DNA of 64,000 nucleotides. Origin: Alteraurantiacibacter buctensis. GTDB lineage: Bacteria > Pseudomonadota > Alphaproteobacteria > Sphingomonadales > Sphingomonadaceae. Location: NCBI RefSeq assembly GCF_009827655.1, contig NZ_WTYV01000004.1:1-64000 (forward strand). The letters run 5' to 3'. Positions 15,110-24,518 of this stretch are shown here, one piece after another. Numbering within the stretch: the stretch's first letter is position 1; each line of letters begins with the position of its first letter. The position numbers and the translations under genes are program-made. A model generated the notes under the pieces. That model was not told where the DNA came from, made no database searches, and saw nothing but the letters and a program-made list of their open reading frames with translations.

Positions 15110-16200
15110 CCTTTCGCTATATTGGCTCGAAATCGAGGCTGGTCGACCAAATCATCGATTACATAGGGGAGCCTAAACCTGGGGGCTTCTTTGTAGACGC
15201 CTTCTGCGGCACCGGTGTAGTAGCCGAGGCCGCATCTGCTCAAGGTTGGAATGTACGGATAAACGACAGCTTGCACTCGGCAGTTATTTCCGCCGGGGCA
15301 CGACTTATCAGCCGTGAACAAGCTACGTTCAAGAAACTCGGCGGCTATTCGGGTGCCATTGCTAAACTCAATGCCGCAAAGCCTGTGTTTGGCTTCATGT
15401 GGCATGCATACAGTCCGGCATCGTTTGGCTTTTGTGGTCTCGAGCGGCGTTACTTCACTGAAGAGAATGCTGCACGTATCGACGCCATGCGGACCCTGAT
15501 CGCATGCTGGCGAGCTGCCGGTGACATTAATGAAGTCGAAGAGCGGCTGCTAATTGCTGACCTCTTTGGCGCCCTCAATCGCGTAGCAAATATCGCTGGG
15601 ACCTTCGGGTGTTTTCTCTCCAAGTGGACGAGTCAGTCTCGAGGAAAGATCGACATGCGCTGCCGGGAATTGAAATCTAACAATGTTCTCGTGGATGCCT
15701 CGGTTGGCGATGTTTTCGACGTAGGCAATGAGGTCCAAGACTTAGTGTACCTCGACCCACCATACACAAAGCGCCAGTACGCCAGTTACTATCACATTCT
15801 TGAAACCGTGGCTTTGGGAGACGAGCCAGAGGTCGAGGGCGTAGCAGGTCTGCGGCCGTGGAAAGATCGAGCATCAGACTTCTGCTACAAAAGCCGTGCA
15901 CTTAAGACTCTATCACATTTGGTGCAGAGCTTGAGGGCTTCGAAAGTTCTTTTGTCGTATAGTAGCGAAGGCCACATATCCATGGATGGTATGAAAGAGG
16001 AGCTCTCAAAAATTGGAAAGTTAACTATACATCCACTTGGATCAGTAGGTCGTTACCGTCCCAATAAAGCGGCAAGCAAGTCTGCATCGGATGTAAACGA
16101 GTTTTTGGTTATTATTGAGAAGCCTCAGGTTTCTTCGGGTAGTTTTCAGGTCGGAACCTTTACCGGCGCGAAATCCGTTCTTGTGGAGAACTATGTATGA
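15106..16200 (+). CDS. D12-class adenine-specific DNA methyltransferase
   Basis: 364 residues. The start YIGSKSRL, SAM motif I FVDAFCGTG (near 32) and catalytic VYLDPPYTKRQY (near 216) place it in the D12/Dam-like N6-adenine family, in which the FokI- and LlaI-type methylases also fall. It starts inside the RHH stop (ATGA) and its own stop overlaps the next start by four bases, so the genes form one operon. It would protect one strand or one site type from the McrBC-like nuclease downstream. The region is richer in A and T than the tra genes, a sign of separate origin. The target sequence cannot be read from the DNA. Confidence 0.88.
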   Translation: MTFRYIGSKSRLVDQIIDYIGEPKPGGFFVDAFCGTGVVAEAASAQGWNVRINDSLHSAVISAGARLISREQATFKKLGGYSGAIAKLNAAKPVFGFMWHAYSPASFGFCGLERRYFTEENAARIDAMRTLIACWRAAGDINEVEERLLIADLFGALNRVANIAGTFGCFLSKWTSQSRGKIDMRCRELKSNNVLVDASVGDVFDVGNEVQDLVYLDPPYTKRQYASYYHILETVALGDEPEVEGVAGLRPWKDRASDFCYKSRALKTLSHLVQSLRASKVLLSYSSEGHISMDGMKEELSKIGKLTIHPLGSVGRYRPNKAASKSASDVNEFLVIIEKPQVSSGSFQVGTFTGAKSVLVENYV

Positions 16201-18428
16201 GCGCTCCCCGGCCGTTTGAAGCTGAGTGCCTCGCTCTGGCAGAAGCAGCTCTTACCGAAGTTTGTGGCGGCGCGCATGGGACGGCCAGCTTTGAGCTCCG
16301 ACTGCAGGTATTAGAAGCTGCTTCGGCTCGCTTTGGCGGCTTTGACCTAGCATCGTATCATGAGGCGTTCGGCATTCGCAGCAAGAGGCGACCTGGGGAG
16401 CTGATGGCGCTTGCCGCACCGGTCGCCAGTGCAATCCAACGATCGCCAATCCATCACGCTCTTGCATTGAGCGCACTTGCTAGGGAATCCTTGCATGAAC
16501 ATAACCGGAAAAACACCGGCGCCTATCACACAGACTTCCGACTAGCCACGAGGCTGGCGCAGCTGGCAGCGCCAAAACTGACTCATGAAAGCCGGGTGAT
16601 CGATCCGGCCTGCGGCGCGGGTATTCTGTTGGCTGCTCTGACCCACGCGGTGTGCGGCCTAGATCGGGCTAAAGCGGCTGAGTGGCTAGCCCGCGGCGTC
16701 AACGCAGCTGACTTGTCGGCCAACTCGTTGCGGGCCGCCCTACTGAGCCTAGCGTCCTTTACCGATGATGTCGCCGTCCTCAAAGCCATGAGAGCACGTT
16801 GGCATTGCGGCGACAGCCTAATTGCGGATCGCAAAATCTGGGCGTCCATGTCTCCTGATGGCTTCGATGCCGTGATCGGCAATCCCCCTTGGGAGAAGGT
16901 TAAACTGTCTCGGCATGAGTTCCTAAAATCTTCAGGCACCCAGCGTCACTACGGAGCCCAAATTCATGGACTCGACGAACAGCGCTTCGCCCAAAACCGC
17001 GACGAAGTTGCGAGTTATTCACGTGTTCTGCTCGAGCGCTATCCCGATTTAGGTAACGGCGAACCCGATCTTTATATTGCCTTCACCGACCTCTTTTTTG
17101 AGCTCTGCAAACCGAAGGGGATCGTAGCTGCGCTCGTGCCCGGTGGTCTAATTCGCTCCCAAGGCACCCAGGCCATACGCCAGAAGATCATCAATGCGAG
17201 CCAGAGCGTGTCCATGTCGATCATCGACAATCGCGCTCGGTTCTTTGCGATCGATACACGATTCAAGTTTCTCGCGGTCGCTCTGGTCAAAGCTGGCTCA
17301 GTAAAATGCAAGCGTGAGCCTATCCAACTCTTGCACGAACGCGGCACAGCGAAGGGCTTGGAAACGACAGGAGCAGCAACGATCGGCCGCACTGCCTTGG
17401 CTTCTGTAAGGGCTGATCTAAGTTTGCCTGAGGTGCGCAGTGTTGCCGAATGGAAGCTCTTCTGCAAGATCGTAGAGGCAGGCATTCCGTGGGATGAACC
17501 GGGCTTTGGCTGGGCACCAAAGTTCTGCCGCGAAGTCGATATGACTAAAGAGCGATCGAAATTTCTGAATCATGCAGGTTCTGGAGCCATGCCACTGATT
17601 GAGGGGCGCATGGTCCAGGCTCATCGATTTGGGGTGAAAGGGCATGTGTCGGGCACAGGCCGTAGGGCTGTGTGGGACGCCTACCCCATTGGCGGCTCAC
17701 AGATCTCACCACAGTTTTGGATTCGCCGCTCGGATATGCCCAAGGCAAGCCAGTATAGGACGGATTTGGTGCGGGTGGGCTTTTGCGACGTTGCGGGTCA
17801 AACCAATGAACGTTCGCTGATGGCCGCCCTGATTCCTCCCGGCGTGGTCTGCGGCAACAAAGTCCCCACGATCCTTTTCCCTGATGACCTTACCGAAGAT
17901 AGGCTGTTGGTCTGGACAGCAATAGCCAACAGCTTTGTCTTCGATTGGATGTTAAGGCGCGTGCTCACAACCACCGTGAATTACTTCCTGCTGCAAAGTG
18001 TGCCGCTGCCTAGGCTAGCCATAGAAGGCTTGCCGTGGAAAAAGCTGGCAAGCGCAGCCCGCGAACTGCGAACGATCGACAACGCTGGAGCTTCGCGCGA
18101 GACGTATGAACGCATGGCCCAGCTTCGCGGGGAAATTGATGCTGAAGTGGCCGTAGCCTATGGGTTAGATGTGAAGGACATGGAATTGGTACTGCAAGAC
18201 TTTCCAATTTTGGATCGAGGCCAAATTCCACTAAAGGGCGAAGCCAGATCGACGATCACACGAGACAGCGCGTTGGTAGCCATGGCAAAGCGCACAGGGG
18301 GGAGGTCTACAGTCTGGGCTCGTCGTGCGGCAGAGGCAAAAGCGCTTGGGGCCCTGGCTTACGTCCCATCGGAAATCGCCTTGGGCGGAGAAGAGATTGA
18401 AGAAGGGGGAAGCCAAAGTCATGGCTAG
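16197..18428 (+). CDS. Eco57I-like N6-adenine methyltransferase
   Basis: 743 residues. Motif I VIDPACGAGILLAA near 136 and motif IV VIGNPPWEKVKL near 229 define an N6-adenine methyltransferase of the Eco57I/type IIG/PglX-like group. The C-terminal 400 residues would be the target-recognition part, with segments such as SQISPQFWIRRS and VCGNKVPTILFP that occur in this group. No PD-(D/E)xK nuclease was seen at the N-terminus, which is helical and about 110 residues long, so it is probably modification only. The stop overlaps the next gene's start by eight bases. A second adenine methyltransferase in one McrBC-type operon suggests an asymmetric or two-part target. Confidence 0.85.
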   Translation: MSAPRPFEAECLALAEAALTEVCGGAHGTASFELRLQVLEAASARFGGFDLASYHEAFGIRSKRRPGELMALAAPVASAIQRSPIHHALALSALARESLHEHNRKNTGAYHTDFRLATRLAQLAAPKLTHESRVIDPACGAGILLAALTHAVCGLDRAKAAEWLARGVNAADLSANSLRAALLSLASFTDDVAVLKAMRARWHCGDSLIADRKIWASMSPDGFDAVIGNPPWEKVKLSRHEFLKSSGTQRHYGAQIHGLDEQRFAQNRDEVASYSRVLLERYPDLGNGEPDLYIAFTDLFFELCKPKGIVAALVPGGLIRSQGTQAIRQKIINASQSVSMSIIDNRARFFAIDTRFKFLAVALVKAGSVKCKREPIQLLHERGTAKGLETTGAATIGRTALASVRADLSLPEVRSVAEWKLFCKIVEAGIPWDEPGFGWAPKFCREVDMTKERSKFLNHAGSGAMPLIEGRMVQAHRFGVKGHVSGTGRRAVWDAYPIGGSQISPQFWIRRSDMPKASQYRTDLVRVGFCDVAGQTNERSLMAALIPPGVVCGNKVPTILFPDDLTEDRLLVWTAIANSFVFDWMLRRVLTTTVNYFLLQSVPLPRLAIEGLPWKKLASAARELRTIDNAGASRETYERMAQLRGEIDAEVAVAYGLDVKDMELVLQDFPILDRGQIPLKGEARSTITRDSALVAMAKRTGGRSTVWARRAAEAKALGALAYVPSEIALGGEEIEEGGSQSHG

Positions 18429-19017
18429 CAACGCCGGCCAAGTGGCCCGTATTCTGTACAAAGAAATTGTTCCTGGAGACCTCAGGAAGATCCTCGCTCA
18501 ATCAAATGATGCCGATACAGGTGGCGGCGCTCGCGATTTTAGATTTGGCTCGTACGATTTGCTTTTGCCAGTCATCAAGCAGATGTTTCCAAACACGATC
18601 AAAGAAAATCGGAAACGTAATGGATCTGTAATTCAGATTGACGTGTTCCAGGGGAAGTTCTTCTGGCATAATGTTAGCAACCAGGTTGTCAGCAAAGACT
18701 CATTTTTTGAACCGCCAACCGATGTGCGCCCCTCGGAAGGGCGCATCACGCGAGTACATGAGTATGGCTGCTTCGATACCAGCCGTGTCCCCAGTGGGGG
18801 CGCTGGCAACCGGGTTCTGCTGTTGTTGATCCAGCTAACTGACGGATCAGTATGGCCTTATTATGCTGAGGAAAAGACGCTCCGCACGCCGGGGGTTTGG
18901 GACCCCGTGGTGGCTAAAGAAATCTTGGACTGCTTGGACGCCGTGCGTCCCAGTAACCGTGCCGTAATCGGATATAGGGATTTCACTAATGCGGGTCGTT
19001 ACTGCAATGGCAAGTGA
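18421..19017 (+). CDS. Unknown protein of the McrBC-type cassette, possible DNA-binding subunit
   Basis: 198 residues from ATG 18421, overlapping the methyltransferase end; a G-rich run lies upstream. No family was recognised. Visible features are an N-terminal helix (NAGQVARILYKEIVPGDLRK), a GGGARDFRFGSYDLLLPVIK segment and a beta-rich second half with many aromatics (QGKFFWHN, SVWPYYAEEK). It sits between the methyltransferase and a McrB-like ATPase that lacks an N-terminal DNA-recognition domain, and its stop lies within the ATPase gene. A reasonable inference is that it supplies site recognition as a separate chain; the alternatives are a nuclease subunit or a small regulator. Confidence 0.6.
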   Translation: MASNAGQVARILYKEIVPGDLRKILAQSNDADTGGGARDFRFGSYDLLLPVIKQMFPNTIKENRKRNGSVIQIDVFQGKFFWHNVSNQVVSKDSFFEPPTDVRPSEGRITRVHEYGCFDTSRVPSGGAGNRVLLLLIQLTDGSVWPYYAEEKTLRTPGVWDPVVAKEILDCLDAVRPSNRAVIGYRDFTNAGRYCNGK

Positions 19018-20143
19018 TGATTGCCGGCAGGCATTAAAGCTTCTCGCGCGCTCGCGAAACGTACTGGTTTCAGGTGCGCCGGGAACTGGTAAATCGAGGC
19101 TCTTGGCAGAAGTTGCGCTGGCTTTTGAGACAGCCTTTGGCTTAGCCCCTGCAGGGGGGGCGCCTCAACACAACCCTGTTGGAGGCATCCCCATCCCACC
19201 TGCGGCAGGTGGGACTGCCCATGAAATTCCGGCTCCCACCAAGATGAACCGAAAGGTTTTTCGAACAGTATTTCACCAGAACTCTAAATACCGCGATTTT
19301 GTTTCTGGCATCACGCCGGCAGTTAATAAGACTGCAGGGAGTCCAGATTTCGTAATCGTTAAAGGTACTTTATATCGAGCTAGCGAACATGCAAAGGTTG
19401 CCAATGGGGCTGCGCTCTTAGTCATCGATGAGATCAATCGAGGGCCTGCTGTGCAAGTATTTGGTGGCGCCATTGTGGCCATCGAATCTGACAAAAGATT
19501 GGCCGCTGATGGCTCTAGGCGGGCCGAGACCCAGTTTTTTGAGATCCTTGATCCAGTCAGCGGCGATGTGATTGAGTACGCTTTGCCCCACGACCTATAC
19601 ATCTTGGCAGCGATGAACCAGGCAGATGCCTCTGTTGAGCCTCTCGATGTAGCGTTTTTGCGCCGTTGGGAGCCGTTGCGGCTGGAACCCGATGAAAAAA
19701 CCTTGAGAGCCTACTACGGCCTTGGAGCGAGGGGCGCACATGCGCTGCCCGAGGAACCTGTCAACTCGGCTGATGCTTTGGAAGCTTCAGTAAGAGCGTG
19801 GGTCGCTGTCAACGAGCAAATCGCCCTCGGCAGAGGCCCTGAGTTCCAGATCGGCCATGGCGTACTCATGTCGGACGTGAAGCCTCAGGCACTGTCATTG
19901 AACGAAGCTTTGGGGATGCTTTGTGTTGGATGGGCCAAAGTGCGGGCCCACATCGAAGAGGTATTCTTCGGCGATACCCGAGGAATTGCTGCCACCCTCA
20001 ACGCGTTGGATGGCCCGCTCTTCAATCCCTTTAAATTCAGCGAGACAACTTTTGCCGACGACCTGCGGTTCCGGCTTGAAGGCCCTACAAACTTCAACGA
20101 GGAAAACCTCTATGCGGCCCTCAGGGCCTTTGCGAGGGGGTAG
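18989..20143 (+). CDS. McrB-type AAA+ motor ATPase/GTPase
   Basis: 384 residues. Start ATG 18989 has AGGGA eight bases upstream; ATG 19007 is possible. Walker A GAPGTGKS near 29, Walker B LLVIDEINRGP near 145, and AAMNQADASVEPLDVAFLRR, the McrB-type sensor and arginine region (N-T-A-D in the classic GTPase). The AAA+ core starts almost at residue 1, so the DNA-recognition domain of E. coli McrB is absent. It should form a hexamer that drives the McrC-like nuclease. GTP versus ATP cannot be told from the sequence. Together with the two methyltransferases this recalls LlaI and LlaJI, in which McrBC-like motors are joined to methylases. Confidence 0.87.
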   Translation: MRVVTAMASDDCRQALKLLARSRNVLVSGAPGTGKSRLLAEVALAFETAFGLAPAGGAPQHNPVGGIPIPPAAGGTAHEIPAPTKMNRKVFRTVFHQNSKYRDFVSGITPAVNKTAGSPDFVIVKGTLYRASEHAKVANGAALLVIDEINRGPAVQVFGGAIVAIESDKRLAADGSRRAETQFFEILDPVSGDVIEYALPHDLYILAAMNQADASVEPLDVAFLRRWEPLRLEPDEKTLRAYYGLGARGAHALPEEPVNSADALEASVRAWVAVNEQIALGRGPEFQIGHGVLMSDVKPQALSLNEALGMLCVGWAKVRAHIEEVFFGDTRGIAATLNALDGPLFNPFKFSETTFADDLRFRLEGPTNFNEENLYAALRAFARG

Positions 20144-20146
20144 CGT

Positions 20147-21451
20147 TTGGCGCACACTCGCATTCGGTTGTCGCTTGTAGAGTATGGCTCACCAGTCGAT
20201 CTGAGTCATGAGATCGCAGCATCTGTCGGCGTGGATCGCGCCAAAGCGAACAGCCTGCTGACTGACGCAGGTGCCCGCGCTGCTTCAAGCCTTGGGTTAA
20301 ATTACAACCCAATCAGTGTGGATGGTAAGGGTGCGCGAGCCATCGACTTTGCAGGTCTCATCCGCTTGGCCCCCTCTGTCGAATTGGAAGTGGCACCGAA
20401 ATTCTTGGGGCTTGATGAAGCCGACTCTGCTTGGCGAGAGGACTTTTTCTTTCTCTCCACACTTTCCCGGCATGGCCGGCTCTTGGCCACGGAGCGCTTG
20501 TCAGCTGCAAGTGGCGCACCTCGTGACCTTTCCACTTTGGTGGCCAGATCGATCACGAGCATGTACGATTCGCGGAAGCGAAGACCTCTCCGCAGTTACC
20601 GCAGGGTCAAGGAGGCTGACTTCTTTATTGATGGGGATCCAGATCCATTGGACCTCATTTTTCCTTCGCCTGATGGTTTCGAACAGGAGCTAACCCGCTT
20701 TGATCGGCGCAACGGGTGGAACGCCGACATTGTGGCCGCCGCTAGAGAGCTACTGCCCGAGGTGAGCGACCCATCAGTTGTCAGCGCTTTGGTGCGACTG
20801 ATTGAAGATTTATCCCCACAGAACACTCCAAGCAATCGCCGAAAGCCGATTCCAGCAAGGCACCGGGCCTGGAAGCCGCTGCACGAGCTCTCAGTCGACG
20901 TGCTTGGAGGCCTTGGAATTAGCTACAAGCAAGGCAGCGCACATGCCCCTGGCTATCTCGTCAGCACTTGGCGTGTTTGGGAGGACCTGTTGACGCTGGC
21001 AACGCGAATGGGCTTTGGTCGTTCAGCTGTCATGCCGCAAAAGGGCTTCCAACTGGGCACTAAGACCAATTTCAGCACAGGCAAAGTGGGCAAACTATCA
21101 GTTTATCCTGACTGCGTGCTTTTGGCTGATGGTTCTAGGCCTACCATGCTATTGGACGCCAAATATAAAGGTCACGTAGAAAAGAGTCAGCTTCGTATTA
21201 GCGAGGCTGATATCTACGAATCTCTGGCGTTCTCGCGAGCCACTGGCTGTAACCTTGTGGTGCTCGCTTATCCCGCTCAGCCAAACGAACCACCTCGACC
21301 TGTTGGCACATGCGTTGTTTTCGAACGGGCGTTGGTTGATGACGTGCACATTGTGGGTATAGAGATCGAAGGTAGATTTATCTCCAGAAAGGGAGCTCTA
21401 CGGGAGTTCTCTGCTAACTTGTCTGCAGGCATTTCCGGACTAATACTTTAA
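20147..21451 (+). CDS. McrC-type restriction nuclease subunit
   Basis: 434 residues with a TTG start (GAGGGGG upstream), three bases after the McrB-like stop. The N-terminal 150 residues match the McrC McrB-contact region in pattern (LIRLAPSVELEVAPKFLG). The C-terminal nuclease has the PD-(D/E)xK layout: YPDCVLLADG, then MLLDAKYKG near residue 337, with an acidic residue and Lys. Residues before about 60 are extra. It would cut DNA when the McrB-like motor collides with or meets the recognised site. It ends the cassette and no terminator was evident in the next 100 bases. Confidence 0.86.
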   Translation: MAHTRIRLSLVEYGSPVDLSHEIAASVGVDRAKANSLLTDAGARAASSLGLNYNPISVDGKGARAIDFAGLIRLAPSVELEVAPKFLGLDEADSAWREDFFFLSTLSRHGRLLATERLSAASGAPRDLSTLVARSITSMYDSRKRRPLRSYRRVKEADFFIDGDPDPLDLIFPSPDGFEQELTRFDRRNGWNADIVAAARELLPEVSDPSVVSALVRLIEDLSPQNTPSNRRKPIPARHRAWKPLHELSVDVLGGLGISYKQGSAHAPGYLVSTWRVWEDLLTLATRMGFGRSAVMPQKGFQLGTKTNFSTGKVGKLSVYPDCVLLADGSRPTMLLDAKYKGHVEKSQLRISEADIYESLAFSRATGCNLVVLAYPAQPNEPPRPVGTCVVFERALVDDVHIVGIEIEGRFISRKGALREFSANLSAGISGLIL

Positions 21452-21553
21452 AACAAAGTATATGAGTACGAGTCTTCAGGCGTCCATCAAATTGTCCTAG
21501 CCCAACTGGTGTGTTTCCCCTATGTTCCAATGAGAAACGTGACGGATGCGATT

Positions 21554-21772
21554 ATGGCGAACCTAGATACTGAAAGCGCCCAGACGCCCGGATCTCCCAA
21601 GTGGGAAGGACTGTCTGAGATTGATCAGGCAATCCGCGACAACCGCTTGATGGAGTATCGGATCAAGAAGTCTTGGGCCGACCCCTGGGCGCGCAGTCTG
21701 ACGATAGCGGTCCTAGTCGTCATTGCGGCTGGTTTTTCGTACTTGGCTGGCGCGTCTTTCGGACTGTGGTGA
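21554..21772 (+). CDS. Small single-pass membrane protein
   Basis: 72 residues from ATG 21554. Residues 1-45 are cytoplasmic and charged; residues 50-70 (LTIAVLVVIAAGFSYLAGAS) are one membrane helix. The stop lies inside a hairpin shared with the end of traG. Unknown family. Its position at the tra end suggests a conjugation accessory such as an entry-exclusion or stability factor, but nothing in the sequence proves that. Confidence 0.5.
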   Translation: MANLDTESAQTPGSPKWEGLSEIDQAIRDNRLMEYRIKKSWADPWARSLTIAVLVVIAAGFSYLAGASFGLW

Positions 21773-21789
21773 CCGTTGCAGGTCACCAC
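21766..21789. terminator. Convergent hairpin between the 21554 gene and traG
   Basis: Perfect nine-base stem GTGGTGACC / GGTCACCAC with a GTTGCA loop. Both stop codons (TGA 21770 and the traG stop at 21783) lie in the stem. There is no strong U tract, so it may act as a bidirectional transcript end or RNA stabiliser. Confidence 0.6.
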
Positions 21790-24485
21790 TCCTTCACATC
21801 ATCCGCTGCTTCTGCACTTGCACCTTGGGCTCCCTCGGTGATCGCGTCCAGACGTCCCCTAGAGCCGGTAATCTTCTGGCGACCGGCCGCCCGAGCCCTT
21901 TGCACCTCTTCATGAAGATCGCCGGCACCTACGCGGGGCACTGAACCGGAACCCCCGCCGCCGGTCTGTGCCCGGCCGCGCACTGAGCCTGCGCTTGAGA
22001 TAGCCGTTCGGGATACGGGCAGTCCGGGCGCGAGTACGAGACGATCGTCGATTCCGTCGCGAAGCTGCTCTGCATAGCTTTCAATGAACTTTGCCTGCAA
22101 TGCCTGGCCTTCAGGGCTGAGCTGGAAAGTGACATCGTCGAACCGCGCATTGCCATAGAAATCGCGGTTGCTTTCGATCTCGGCGAGACCCCATTCGCGG
22201 TAGGCTTGGGACAAATTGAGGCTGCCTGCAGCGCTGTTTCCCTCGAAGAAGGACGCCTGGCTCTCGAGACGATTGGCAAGCTCCTCGGCTCGGCGAGCCT
22301 CGATAGTGAAGCTCTGGGCTTCTGTCAGGGAAGCATTCATGCCGCTCGCGGTGCTCGAGATTGAGGAGCTTGATGAGGTGCTGACCGATCGGACGAAACC
22401 GTCGCGAGTGCTCGACCAATTGCGGCTGTCAGACATCTGGGACAGGCTCCCAAAGATCCGGGAACGGTCTTCGGATGCGATGCCGATGTCGCTGTCTGTC
22501 CAAGTGCGTGTCCCACTGCCCTTCAGGCCGACGTTGGCCGAAGCTACTCCATTTGAAATTCCCGCTTTGGCGCCCGCCTCGCCACCCAGGAACCAAGCGG
22601 TAGAGATGTCATCGGCGGCCCTGCGCGACAGCCCGAATTGCCGCTGCAGATTGGTCGATGCCTGGTCGACCTCGCTGAATGCAGTCTGGATGCTGTCGGA
22701 GTTCGAGGTGCCGCTCGCACTCTCGAAGGATGCGCCCCGGCTGAACTGGTCTCTTAGCTCGCGGAACTTCGTGACAGCGCTGGCCGTCGATTCCGTGGCG
22801 ACATTGGCATAGGTCTCGCTGTTGGCGCGGGCCTGCGATGCCATCGTCGACAGGCGTGCGGTGAACTCCTGGCCCAGCGTCGGAGTGAAAGGATAGCTGG
22901 ATGTCGGGATTTGGTCGTAGCTGCCGTCCGGAAAGCTCGTGGTCATTGCCCCAGTGTCGCTGAATGTCCGCGTCTGCGGCGCACCGTAGGTGAAGCTCGG
23001 CGCAATCGTTCCTTGTGCGAACTGGCGGGTGAGGACGCTCGAGTTTTCGAAGCTGGTGTTGCCGAGCGAGACGTTGCCGGTACTCGCCTCCCGGGCCGCT
23101 TCCTCGGCCGCGTTCTGGCTCGGGTTGAGGTAGCTCGTGGCGTGGTGGGAAATCGCCATGGCGCCCTTGGCCACACCGCCTGCCAGGAACGGCACCGATG
23201 CGATGAGATAGCCGGCCAGCAGACCGATATCGCTGTTGACGTCGGCCATGCCGGTAAAGCTCGCCAGGCTGAGCCCGTTACTGCCCGTGACTGCGCTCAT
23301 GTCAGCCGCGCCCTTGTACATCAGCATCATGTGGAGGATCACAAACAGCGGCCCCCAGGCCGCGAGGTAGAAGAAGCCCGTCACATAGCCCTTGAGTGCG
23401 ACGGGTCCCGTCTTGGGGAGCAGGAACAGCGGGAAAAGCACCGGAAACAGCGCGTAGAAAAGCACCGTCAGCACGACGTTCAGGAGTGGGACCCACTTCA
23501 TCGCGTTGCTCGCGATTGAGCCATAGGTCCGTTCGGTCTGAATGTCGGCGCGGGTCTGGGCGTAGACGTCGACATTGCCCGTGCCGCTGCTGCCGGACAT
23601 CGAGTGCATGGCCTGGCTCATCGCGTTGATGGTCAGCGTCTGCTTGAAAATCTCGGTCGCGTTGGCCGAGACGCCGGTCAGGTACTGATAGGCTACCGGC
23701 AGGTCAGCAAAGAGCTTCGCCTTGGCGAGCGCGGCTGTCTGGTTGGGGTAAAGCTGACGGCCGAACACAGATCCCATCGCGTCGACCAGCCCGGTCCATT
23801 GCGCATTGAGCGTGTCGTAGGCCTCGCGGCAGGTGACAATGTTCGAGCTCACCTGGCCTGAAGTGGCATCCCGAGTCAGGAAGCGTTGCGCGCGCGCCTG
23901 GCTCCCCGGCGCGATCGTCGCCCAGATGTCCCCAGTTTCCGCGAGCTCCTTCATCGAGTAGCGGCCGAGCAGCACGTCGTAGAACACGCATTGCCGAAAA
24001 TGCTCGTCGAGATTGGCAGCAAACTCCGGATCGGAAATCCGCAAGGACCGCGTCGCATCGTAGAGCCGAGCGCCGTAGATCATCCCGTTCTTCGAATAAT
24101 TGAGATCTCCGGGCAGGCCGAACACCACTTCGGCCGAGCCCGTCAGATAGTCGCCGACCTGGCTGGTGAAGCTCGCCATCAAGGCGAGGCCCAGCGGGAC
24201 GTTGCTGACATTGGCCGGGGCAAGGCTTGGGTTGAGCCGATCGGTCACATGGACATCGAGCCGCGGCACCATGAGGCAGGAGTAGATGAGCGTTGCGCCC
24301 AGGAACCAGTTGATCCAGGCGCGCCAGTCCTGATTGAACGCAAGGGTGAGGGCGGACAGGCCAAGCCCCATCACCATCACCACCTGGAGCAGGCTCTTGT
24401 AGCCGCCGTTGCCGGTCCAGGCGGCAACCGCCTGGAAGACGTTGACCAGATAGTCCCCGCCGCCGACCGTGAAAATCTCGACCAT
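21783..24485 (-). CDS. traG: TraG, mating-pair stabilisation protein
   Basis: 900 residues, near the usual F-type length. Membrane helices occur at about 35-75 and in a cluster at 330-450 (VLTVLFYALFPVLFPLFLL, TGFFYLAAWGPLFVILHMML). A long periplasmic or cytoplasmic Ser/Ala-rich C-terminal tail follows (570-900). In F-type systems TraG is needed for pilus assembly through its N-terminal half and for mating-pair stabilisation and entry exclusion through the C-terminal part. It is the last gene of the tra operon here, 33 bases after traH. Confidence 0.88.
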   Translation of the reverse strand: MVEIFTVGGGDYLVNVFQAVAAWTGNGGYKSLLQVVMVMGLGLSALTLAFNQDWRAWINWFLGATLIYSCLMVPRLDVHVTDRLNPSLAPANVSNVPLGLALMASFTSQVGDYLTGSAEVVFGLPGDLNYSKNGMIYGARLYDATRSLRISDPEFAANLDEHFRQCVFYDVLLGRYSMKELAETGDIWATIAPGSQARAQRFLTRDATSGQVSSNIVTCREAYDTLNAQWTGLVDAMGSVFGRQLYPNQTAALAKAKLFADLPVAYQYLTGVSANATEIFKQTLTINAMSQAMHSMSGSSGTGNVDVYAQTRADIQTERTYGSIASNAMKWVPLLNVVLTVLFYALFPVLFPLFLLPKTGPVALKGYVTGFFYLAAWGPLFVILHMMLMYKGAADMSAVTGSNGLSLASFTGMADVNSDIGLLAGYLIASVPFLAGGVAKGAMAISHHATSYLNPSQNAAEEAAREASTGNVSLGNTSFENSSVLTRQFAQGTIAPSFTYGAPQTRTFSDTGAMTTSFPDGSYDQIPTSSYPFTPTLGQEFTARLSTMASQARANSETYANVATESTASAVTKFRELRDQFSRGASFESASGTSNSDSIQTAFSEVDQASTNLQRQFGLSRRAADDISTAWFLGGEAGAKAGISNGVASANVGLKGSGTRTWTDSDIGIASEDRSRIFGSLSQMSDSRNWSSTRDGFVRSVSTSSSSSISSTASGMNASLTEAQSFTIEARRAEELANRLESQASFFEGNSAAGSLNLSQAYREWGLAEIESNRDFYGNARFDDVTFQLSPEGQALQAKFIESYAEQLRDGIDDRLVLAPGLPVSRTAISSAGSVRGRAQTGGGGSGSVPRVGAGDLHEEVQRARAAGRQKITGSRGRLDAITEGAQGASAEAADDVKEW

Positions 24486-24518
24486 GTCTGTTGTCCCGCC
24501 TCGCTGTGGTTGGCCCGG

